A DNA stretch of 11,145 bases, taken from positions 1-11,145 of the forward strand of contig JBFWYV010000160.1 in assembly GCA_050186055.1 (NCBI GenBank). The letters are read 5' to 3'. The notes under the pieces are model-generated. The model was not told the origin of the DNA and made no database searches. It worked only from the letters and a program-made list of their open reading frames with translations. The translations under genes were made by a program, and so were the position numbers. Positions within the stretch are counted from its first letter, which is position 1; every line of letters starts with the position of its first letter. This DNA is from CAMDPA01 sp050186055. Lineage in GTDB: Bacteria > Pseudomonadota > Alphaproteobacteria > Rhizobiales > Hyphomicrobiaceae. Below are positions 6,076-11,145 of the stretch, piece after piece.

Positions 6076-6803
6076 GCACGACAGCCGACAGCGGCAAGCT
6101 GGTATTCGCGATCCCCTCCAAGGGCCGGCTGATGGACCAGAGCGTGGACGCGCTGGCGCGCGCTGGCATTGCGGTTCGCAAGGTGGGCAGCGAGCGCGGC
6201 TATCGCGGTGAAATGGCCGGTCATGCCGACGTCGAGGTGATCTTCATCTCCGCGTCCGAGATCGCGCAGCAGTTGAAGGCGGGGAAAGCCCATCTCGGAA
6301 TCACCGGAGAGGACTTGATCCGCGAGGAGATCATCGACGCCGACAGCCGCATGGACCTGATCTGTGGGCTGGGGTTCGGTCGCGCCGATGTCGTCGTTGC
6401 CGTGCCGAAGGCTTGGCTCGATGTCGCCTCGATGGCCAATCTGGCAGAAATGGCGCGAGCGTTCCGGCGCAGCCATGGCCGGCGGCTTCGGGTCGCCACC
6501 AAGTACATGAACCTGACGCGCGGCTTTTTCCGGGACAAGGGCGTGACGGACTACCTGATCGTAGAATCGCTGGGGGCGACGGAAGGCACACCCGGCTCCG
6601 GCGCCGCAGACCTGATCGTCGACATCACCACCACGGGAACGACGCTCGAGGCCAACGGTCTCAAGGTGCTCGACGACGGTGTGATCCTGCGATCGGAGGC
6701 CAATCTCGTTGCTGCGCGCGGAGCAGACTGGAGCGGCGTCGCGACATCGGCGCGCGAGCGGATCGCCCGTAAGTTCATCACTGCGGAGGAAACGCCGGGA
6801 TAG
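6072..6803 (+). CDS. hisG: ATP phosphoribosyltransferase catalytic subunit, short form
   Basis: Catalyses the first committed step of histidine synthesis: ATP and PRPP to phosphoribosyl-ATP. It has 243 residues, the short form without the C-terminal regulatory ACT-like domain, which is why it needs HisZ, encoded immediately upstream. Visible: the N-terminal strand KLVFAIPSKGRL (9-20), EVIFISASEIAQQL, LGITGEDLI (75-83), DLICGLGFGRADVVVAVP (95-112), RVATKYMNLTRGFF (140-153), and the PRPP-binding loop DLIVDITTTGTTLEAN (180-195). The start ATG overlaps the hisZ stop (ATGA, 6072-6075), implying translational coupling and matched amounts of the two subunits. The last residues (EETPG) run to TAG at 6801, four bases before rsmE. 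No frameshift or missing motif is seen. Confidence 0.96.
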   Translation: MSTTADSGKLVFAIPSKGRLMDQSVDALARAGIAVRKVGSERGYRGEMAGHADVEVIFISASEIAQQLKAGKAHLGITGEDLIREEIIDADSRMDLICGLGFGRADVVVAVPKAWLDVASMANLAEMARAFRRSHGRRLRVATKYMNLTRGFFRDKGVTDYLIVESLGATEGTPGSGAADLIVDITTTGTTLEANGLKVLDDGVILRSEANLVAARGADWSGVATSARERIARKFITAEETPG

Positions 6804-6807
6804 CGCG

Positions 6808-7545
6808 ATGCCGATCCGCGATTTCCACGCCCAGCGCCTCTTTATCGACGCCCCGATGGTGGCGGGCGTCGAGATCCGGTGCACGAAAGAGCAATCAAAC
6901 TATCTGCTCAACGTGCTCCGGATGAAGCCCGGCGACGGCATCATCGTCTTCAACGGTTCGGATGGCGCATGGCGCGCGGAACTGGCCACGGCAGGCCGGC
7001 GCGACGCGATGTTGCACCTCGCTGAGCAGACACAGCCGCAGGACGACGGTCCGGACATCGACTACCTGTTCGCGCCGCTGAAGCGGGCCCGGCTCGACTA
7101 TATGGTGCAGAAGGCGACCGAGCTCGGCGTCCGCCGTCTGCGCCCGGTGATCACGCGGCGAACCCAGGCCGATCGCATCAATCTCGATCGCATGCGCGCC
7201 AACGTGATCGAGGCCGCAGAACAATGCGGCATCCTGCGCATTCCCGAAATTGCGCAGCCCGAGCCGCTGGTGCGCGTGATCGAACACTGGGATACGCGGC
7301 GGCCGCTGGTGTTCTGCGACGAAAGCAGCGACGTTGCCGATCCGATCGCGGCCCTGTCCGGCCTCTTCCCTCCTGTCGCCGTCCTGATCGGCCCGGAGGG
7401 CGGTTTCGATGCGGCTGAGCGCGATATGCTGCGGGAACGGCCGTTCACGCGCTCCATCTCTCTCGGGCCGCGCATCATGCGCGCCGATACGGCGGCAGTC
7501 GCTGCCCTGGCGCTCGTCCAGGCGGTTGCCGGCGACTGGCGCTGA
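6808..7545 (+). CDS. rsmE: 16S rRNA (uracil(1498)-N(3))-methyltransferase RsmE
   Basis: SPOUT-class methyltransferase that makes m3U1498 of 16S rRNA in the assembled 30S subunit. It has 245 residues, the normal length. The N-terminal PUA-like part contains SNYLLNVLRMKPGDGIIVFN (30-49). The C-terminal knotted SPOUT domain shows LFAPLKRARLDYMVQKATEL (87-106), RTQADRIN (118-125), IEAAEQCGILRIPEI, VLIGPEGGFDAAE (192-204) and the SAM-binding knot SLGPRIMRADTAA (218-230). The open frame extends back to 6709, inside hisG, but the family N-terminus (FFI/LFI near residue 11) and the position four bases after the hisG stop support ATG 6808. It is probably the last gene of the hisS operon and converges on an acyl-CoA dehydrogenase gene 20 bases away. 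Confidence 0.95.
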   Translation: MPIRDFHAQRLFIDAPMVAGVEIRCTKEQSNYLLNVLRMKPGDGIIVFNGSDGAWRAELATAGRRDAMLHLAEQTQPQDDGPDIDYLFAPLKRARLDYMVQKATELGVRRLRPVITRRTQADRINLDRMRANVIEAAEQCGILRIPEIAQPEPLVRVIEHWDTRRPLVFCDESSDVADPIAALSGLFPPVAVLIGPEGGFDAAERDMLRERPFTRSISLGPRIMRADTAAVAALALVQAVAGDWR

Positions 7546-7559
7546 GGCAGGTCGCCGGC
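7528..7559. terminator. Inverted repeat at the rsmE / acyl-CoA dehydrogenase convergence
   Basis: GCCGGCGAC (7528-7536) pairs perfectly over nine bases with GTCGCCGGC (7551-7559), loop of 14. It spans the rsmE stop codon and ends a few bases before the stop of the convergent gene, the expected place for a shared terminator. There is no T-run, only a pyrimidine-rich TCCTCCTC stretch on the plus strand, so intrinsic termination is not certain. Confidence 0.45.
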
Positions 7560-7565
7560 TCCTCC

Positions 7566-8750
7566 TCATCCTCCGTACGTCGCCAGCACGTGACGGGCGA
7601 TCGCCATCTTGAGGATCTCGGTCGGGCCTTCGGTGATCTGCATGCTGCGCTGGTCGCGCCAGAATGTCTCGATCGGGAGATCCGTCGACATGCCGGTGCC
7701 GCCGTGGATCTGCATGCAGCGGTCGGCGGCCAGAGTCGATTGCAGGTTGCCGAAGTTCTTGGCCATGTAGGCTTCGACGCGGATGTCTTCGCCGCGGTCG
7801 TACTTCCAGGCCGCATGATAGGCCATCAGCCGCAGCATGTGCAGGTCGCTGAAGCTATCGACGAGCATCCATTGCACCGCCTGCCGGTCGGCGAGCGGCC
7901 GGCCGAAGGTGGAACGTTGCTTGGCATAGGTAGCTCCCAGTTCCAGGCAGCGCTCGATCACGCCCATGGCACGAGAGGCATGGCGGACGCGCCCGACGCT
8001 GATCCAATGCTGCGCGTGCTTGAAGCCCGCCCCTTCCTCGCCGATGCGGTCGGAGACAGGCACCTTGACGTTGTCGAACGCAATCTCCCACGGCCTGTCG
8101 TCGATCATCAGCTCCTGCTCGCGCAGCAGCTTCACGCCCGGGGCCTTGGTGCTGACAATGAAGGCGGAGATGCCGCCGCGCGATTTCTTCTCGGGATCGG
8201 TCAGGGCGATGAGCTGCAGGTAGTCGGCCTCGTTGGCCTGCGTGATGAAACGCTTGCGGCCGTTGATGATGTAGTGGTCGCCTTCGCGTACGGCACGCGT
8301 CCGCATCCCCGAGGGATCGCCGCCGGCATCCGGCTCGGTCTGCGCGAAGCTCCACTTGATCTCGCGGCGCAGCGTGGGCTCGAGGTACTTCTTCTTCTGC
8401 TCCTCATTCAGGTTGTAGAGGATGGGGCTGACCGGATTGCCGAGAATGCTCACGGCACGCGACGGCAGGGCGATCGTCCGGGCCATCTCCGACCACACGA
8501 TGACTTTTGCGAGCAACCCGAAACCCAGGCCGCCGTACTCGACAGGGACATCGTAGCTCTCGAGCCCGAGGACCTTGGCCTTCTCGCGCAGGTCGTCGAT
8601 CAGGCTCGGATCCTTCCAGCAGTTGGTCCGGACGTACCGCTCGATTGGGATCATCTCCTTGTCCACGAAGCGGCGCACCTGTTCCTTGAGCTGCGCCAGC
8701 TCCGAGGGCAATTCGAAATTCAGACCTTCCAATGCCTCTGCATCCGCCAT
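7566..8750 (-). CDS. Acyl-CoA dehydrogenase family protein
   Basis: FAD-dependent enzyme that would oxidise an acyl-CoA to the 2,3-enoyl-CoA and pass electrons to ETF. It has 394 residues, the usual length. Order: N-terminal helical domain (ELAQLKEQVRRFVDKEMIPI, 18-37), the family motif YGGLGFGLL (72-80), the FAD-binding signature FAQTEPDAGGDPSGMRTRA (135-153) with NGRKRFITQA (163-172), the beta domain to about residue 240, and the C-terminal helical domain with RSTFGRPLADRQAVQWML and CMQIHGGTGMSTDLPIETFW. The catalytic base of this family is normally a Glu in an xxEGT motif; here Glu374 in ITEGPTEIL fits. The substrate chain length cannot be read from the sequence, and the paralogues are too numerous for a gene symbol. 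GGAGGA lies nine bases before the ATG on the minus strand. It is divergent from the AhpD-like gene across 98 bases. Confidence 0.93.
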   Translation of the reverse strand: MADAEALEGLNFELPSELAQLKEQVRRFVDKEMIPIERYVRTNCWKDPSLIDDLREKAKVLGLESYDVPVEYGGLGFGLLAKVIVWSEMARTIALPSRAVSILGNPVSPILYNLNEEQKKKYLEPTLRREIKWSFAQTEPDAGGDPSGMRTRAVREGDHYIINGRKRFITQANEADYLQLIALTDPEKKSRGGISAFIVSTKAPGVKLLREQELMIDDRPWEIAFDNVKVPVSDRIGEEGAGFKHAQHWISVGRVRHASRAMGVIERCLELGATYAKQRSTFGRPLADRQAVQWMLVDSFSDLHMLRLMAYHAAWKYDRGEDIRVEAYMAKNFGNLQSTLAADRCMQIHGGTGMSTDLPIETFWRDQRSMQITEGPTEILKMAIARHVLATYGG

Positions 8751-8848
8751 CAGCGCGTCTCCTCCGACCCTGGACGATTTTTTCCGTTGCGGCTGGACCC
8801 AAGCTTGGCCGATCCTGAGGTTGACTGCAATGGGCAGCGGAGAAGCCG

Positions 8849-9283
8849 ATGAGACTGGATTATGCGAAAGTAGCCCCGGACGGCTACAAGGCGATGCTGG
8901 CGCTGTATCAGTATCTGCCGAAGACCTCGCTCGACATGAAGCTGGTGCACCTGTTGTGGCTGCGCGTTTCGCAAATCAACGGATGCGCCTATTGCGTCGA
9001 TCTTCACGCCCGCGACGCGCTGCAGGCCGGCGTCCTCCAGCGCAAGGTGAATGCGGTCGTCGTGTGGCATGAGACGCCGTTTTTCACGGAGAGCGAGAGG
9101 GCCGCTCTGGCCTGGGCGGAAGCCTTGACGCGCATCGTCGAGACGCGGGCGCCCGACAGCGATTTCGAGGCACTGAAACAGCACTTCTCCGAGAAAGAGA
9201 TCACCGATCTCACCTACGCGATCTGCATGATGAACGGCCTCAATCGGCTGGCGATCGGCTTCAGGAAGGGACCTGCGGCGTGA
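8849..9283 (+). CDS. AhpD-like / carboxymuconolactone decarboxylase family protein
   Basis: Small all-helical protein of 144 residues in the alkylhydroperoxidase D-like family (CMD fold). It carries the redox motif CAYCVDLH: Cys46, Cys49 and His53 (C-x2-C-x3-H), the pattern of peroxidase-active AhpD-like proteins rather than of true carboxymuconolactone decarboxylases. The phrase SQINGCAYCVDLHARDA (41-57), the ERAALAWAEALTRI helix and the C-terminal INDLT-like part (EKEITDLTYAICMMNGLNRL) are family hallmarks. Where AhpD has a Glu twelve residues before the first Cys, this protein has His34. GGAG lies about seven bases before ATG 8849. A role in peroxide or thiol-redox defence is inferred from the motif only. 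It is divergent from the acyl-CoA dehydrogenase and upstream of the ergothioneine genes, though separated from them by 415 bases. Confidence 0.9.
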   Translation: MRLDYAKVAPDGYKAMLALYQYLPKTSLDMKLVHLLWLRVSQINGCAYCVDLHARDALQAGVLQRKVNAVVVWHETPFFTESERAALAWAEALTRIVETRAPDSDFEALKQHFSEKEITDLTYAICMMNGLNRLAIGFRKGPAA

Positions 9284-9317
9284 AGCCGTGCTGCAGGACG
9301 GCGGGCGCGGCGATATT

Positions 9318-9342
9318 GGAACCAAACGGTCTCATTGTTGTT
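9318..9342 (+). promoter_or_regulatory. Possible EcfG-type (general stress response) promoter
   Basis: GGAAC at 9318-9322 and TGTT at 9339-9342 are 16 bases apart. The alphaproteobacterial general-stress sigma factor EcfG recognises GGAAC-N16/17-CGTT; this site differs at one base of the -10. It points toward egtB but lies about 355 bases from its ATG, so it would make a long leader or a separate small RNA. Chance occurrence is a real alternative. Confidence 0.28.
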
Positions 9343-9498
9343 ACATTCAGTGGACAGCGTGGCACGAGGTTTGGGGACACTGATCATCGCGCCGACAATC
9401 GCGGCGTCGCGATAAGGTCTGTCGACTGATCGACGGTCGCCCGGCCAATGATCCGGATTCCGAGTGAAGAAGACACAAGGGAACCTGCGCGGTTGCAT

Positions 9499-9521
9499 AA
9501 AGTAGTCACAGGACCTACTTT
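9499..9521 (+). other. Inverted repeat AAAGTAG / CTACTTT followed by T's
   Basis: Seven-base arms 9499-9505 and 9515-9521 around TCACAGGAC; the stem can extend inward (TC with GA) with one bulge. The 3' arm runs into TTTT, so on the plus strand it resembles a weak intrinsic terminator. Its AT-rich arms also suit an operator. It is the AT-richest spot of the egtB upstream region. Confidence 0.4.
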
Positions 9522-9551
9522 TCTCTCGACCGCTGGAATGAACCGACGACA

Positions 9552-9575
9552 AGCGATGGCCCTCTGCCATTCGCT
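9552..9575 (+). other. Stem-loop in the egtB leader
   Basis: AGCGATGGC (9552-9560) pairs with GCCATTCGCT (9566-9575) over nine base pairs with one bulged base and a five-base loop (CCTCT). No T-run follows. It may be part of a structured leader or of a small RNA ending here. Confidence 0.4.
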
Positions 9576-9698
9576 GGCCGTCAATTACTCGTGAACAAAC
9601 TCTTCGGCGGGCAGGGAGCTGGCAGGACTCGCAACGAAGCAAAGCCAACTGACGTCCGATATCCTGAAATCCGACATCCAAGACGGGAGTAGCCGCAG

Positions 9699-11075
9699 AT
9701 GAGCCAAACAGCGCTGCGCAAGCGCGGTAACACCTACCCGTCAGCCAGCAGTCTGGCGCAGCCCGCCAATGACCCCGCACCCGAAGCGTCGGATTCGGCT
9801 CCACGCCGCATCTCGCTGGCTGACCGTTTGCGCGAGAGCAGGGCTCTGTCTCTCCAACTCGCCGCGCCGCTCAGCGACGAGGACCAGACGGTGCAGGTCA
9901 TGGACGATGCCAGCCCCACGAAATGGCATCTCGCGCACACGACATGGTTCTACGAGGCGTTCGTGCTGCGGCCGCATCTGACCGGCTACGGACCATTCAG
10001 CGACGCGTTCGACTACTGCTTCAACTCCTACTACGAAACTGCAGGGGAGCGGCATCCGCGCGCCAGGCGGGGGCATCTCACGCGACCGGCCGCAGCGGAG
10101 GTGCGCGCCTATCGCGCGCATATCAATGCCGGCCTCGACAAGCTCCTGGCGAGCGAGGCGAGCCGATCCCCGGAAGTGGCCGGCCTTATCGAACTCGGCA
10201 TTAACCACGAGCAGCAGCATCAGGAGCTGCTTTTGATGGATATCCTGGCTCTGTTTGCAGCCAATCCTTTGCATCCGGCTTATCGAACGCATACGGACAG
10301 CAACCGGGCGCGCAAGCCTGCCGGCAACGGGCAGGCGAACTGGGTCTCGCATGACGGCGGCATCGTGGAGATCGGCGCGCAGGGCGACGGCTTCCACTAC
10401 GACAACGAAGGCCCGCGGCATACCGCGCTGGTGCAGCCGTTCAAGCTTGCGGACCGATGCGTGACCAACAGGGAATGGATCGAGTTCATCGCCGACGGAG
10501 GCTACCGCGACCCGCTGCTGTGGCTCGCCGATGGCTGGGCCACGGTAAAGCGCGAAGGCTGGGAGGCTCCGGGCTACTGGGAGAACGTCGACGGCGAATG
10601 GAAGCAGATGACGCTGGACGGCCTGACGCCCGTCGAACCTAGGGCTCCCGTCTGCCATGTCAGCTACTACGAAGCCGACGCCTTCGCGCGCTGGTGCGGC
10701 AAGCGCCTGGCTACGGAATTCGAGTGGGAAGCCGCCGCCTCGGCCGGCCGCCTCTGCGGGACCATGAACACCCTCGGCTCCGGCGCGCTGAGGCCGCTGC
10801 CGGCCGGCGGCGAGGCGATCGGGGACGGGCTTCGCCAGATGCAGGGCGACGTCTGGGAATGGACCGCCAGCGCATACCTTCCCTATCCGGGATATCGTCC
10901 GCCCGCCGGCGCTGTCGGCGAGTACAACGGCAAGTTCATGGTCAGCCAGCATGTCTTGCGCGGAGCATCGTTCGCCACCCCGGACGGACATTCGCGCACG
11001 ACGTACCGCAACTTCTTTTATCCACACCAACGCTGGCAGTTTGCCGGGCTCAGGCTCGCGGAGGACAATCAATGA
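9699..11075 (+). CDS. egtB: Ergothioneine biosynthesis sulfoxide synthase EgtB
   Basis: Non-haem iron enzyme that joins the sulfur of gamma-glutamylcysteine or cysteine to C2 of hercynine's imidazole with oxygen. It has 458 residues. After a disordered N-terminal 36 residues comes a DinB-like helical domain with the iron-binding histidines: His80 in KWHLAHTTWFYEAF (75-88) and His170/His174 in INHEQQHQELLLMDIL (168-183), matching the three-His facial triad known for EgtB. YETAGERHPRARRGHLTRP (112-130) is a family signature. From about 210 the FGE-sulfatase-like domain follows: HDGGIVEIGAQGDGFHYDNE, PVCHVSYYEADAFARWCGKR, ATEFEWEAAA, QGDVWEWTASAYLPYPGY and VLRGASFATPDGHSRTTYRN. ATG 9699 has GGGAG nine bases upstream. 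It overlaps the next gene by ATGA, and that gene reads as egtD, so the pair forms an operon. Confidence 0.95.
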   Translation: MSQTALRKRGNTYPSASSLAQPANDPAPEASDSAPRRISLADRLRESRALSLQLAAPLSDEDQTVQVMDDASPTKWHLAHTTWFYEAFVLRPHLTGYGPFSDAFDYCFNSYYETAGERHPRARRGHLTRPAAAEVRAYRAHINAGLDKLLASEASRSPEVAGLIELGINHEQQHQELLLMDILALFAANPLHPAYRTHTDSNRARKPAGNGQANWVSHDGGIVEIGAQGDGFHYDNEGPRHTALVQPFKLADRCVTNREWIEFIADGGYRDPLLWLADGWATVKREGWEAPGYWENVDGEWKQMTLDGLTPVEPRAPVCHVSYYEADAFARWCGKRLATEFEWEAAASAGRLCGTMNTLGSGALRPLPAGGEAIGDGLRQMQGDVWEWTASAYLPYPGYRPPAGAVGEYNGKFMVSQHVLRGASFATPDGHSRTTYRNFFYPHQRWQFAGLRLAEDNQ

Positions 11076-11145
11076 GAACACGCCGCGCAGCCGCGCCAGT
11101 TGAAGCCAGCTCCGACTTTGCCGGCGCCATGCTCGATGGCCTCAG
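11072..11145 (+). CDS. egtD: L-histidine N(alpha)-methyltransferase EgtD, N-terminal fragment (runs off window)
   Basis: Only the first 24 codons are present: MRTRRAAAPVEASSDFAGAM followed by LDGL at the edge. The SDFAGAMLDGL stretch fits the start of EgtD-type SAM-dependent methyltransferases, where F-A-x-x-(V/M)-L-x-G-L precedes the P-K-Y-F-Y-D motif (the latter would lie outside). EgtD trimethylates histidine to hercynine, the substrate of EgtB. GCGGAGG lies seven bases before the ATG, which overlaps the egtB stop (ATGA). The identification rests on this short match plus its place directly behind egtB. Confidence 0.82.
   Translation, partial: MRTRRAAAPVEASSDFAGAMLDGL

Larger units (their letters stand above)
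9284..9698. other. Non-coding stretch ahead of egtB with hairpins
   Basis: This stretch of 415 bases has no credible gene and a visibly lower GC than its flanks. It holds a possible EcfG-type promoter near 9318-9342, two inverted repeats (9499-9521 and 9552-9575), and a smaller one (GTCGA-CTGA-TCGAC, about 9420-9433). A 13-codon frame starting GTG at 9462 (VKKTQGNLRGCIK, stop TAG 9501-9506 region) is too short to call. The minus-strand open frame crossing the stretch runs into both neighbouring genes and has the Arg/Cys-rich composition of a shadow. The egtB ribosome-binding site GGGAG is at about 9685-9689. Confidence 0.65.

Noticed and set aside
7590..8852. 420-codon open frame antisense to the acyl-CoA dehydrogenase
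   Set aside because: The minus-strand protein has full family motifs; the antisense frame is a by-product of high GC3.
9214..9804. 196-codon minus-strand open frame covering the egtB upstream region
   Set aside because: It overlaps the AhpD-like gene and egtB at its ends, is Arg/Cys-rich and has no ribosome-binding site.
9741..11081. 446-codon open frame antisense to egtB
   Set aside because: EgtB is unmistakable on the plus strand; the antisense product shows no recognisable domain.
1..11145. CRISPR array, transposase, phage, toxin-antitoxin or defence genes, tRNA or rRNA
   Set aside because: I looked on both strands and found no supporting sequence; the gene content is core metabolism and translation.

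Overview
The window looks like ordinary chromosomal DNA from a high-GC alphaproteobacterium, most likely of the order Hyphomicrobiales (Bradyrhizobium / Rhodopseudomonas / Xanthobacteraceae-like). The reasons are the CobT-type cobaltochelatase, a HisRS with the alphaproteobacterial motif 2, a separate HisZ with a short HisG, a rhizobial-type L28, and codon use strongly biased to G/C in third positions. The genus cannot be fixed from the sequence alone.

Left part (1-3016). The window opens in the C-terminal end of cobT (aerobic cobalamin pathway). A gene-free stretch of about 650 bases follows, holding three copies of a roughly 160 bp GC-rich tandem repeat (433-892). Next come a secreted or membrane-anchored phytase-like/esterase-like protein (991-2103), an unusual in-frame remnant of a cupin gene directly behind its stop codon (2104-2262), and a small exported four-cysteine protein (2335-2622). 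The last of these converges on rpmB (ribosomal protein L28, minus strand). rpmB and hisS are divergent, with two back-to-back sigma-70-like promoter candidates between them.

Middle part (3281-8750). hisS, hisZ, hisG and rsmE lie head to tail with gaps of 4 bp or less, or an ATGA overlap, so they look like one operon. It combines histidyl-tRNA charging, the first step of histidine biosynthesis (HisG with its HisRS-like activator HisZ) and 16S rRNA m3U1498 methylation. The operon converges on an acyl-CoA dehydrogenase on the minus strand; a strong inverted repeat sits at the junction.

Right part (8849-11145). An AhpD/carboxymuconolactone-decarboxylase-like protein with a CxxC...H centre is divergent from the dehydrogenase. 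After a 415 bp non-coding stretch with hairpins and a possible EcfG-type stress promoter come egtB and the first 24 codons of egtD, overlapping by ATGA: an ergothioneine biosynthesis operon.

I found no CRISPR array, insertion sequence, tRNA, rRNA or defence system, and no convincing new multi-gene system. The observations most worth a second look are the 160 bp repeat, the cupin remnant, the low-GC block inside hisS, and the structured leader ahead of egtB.
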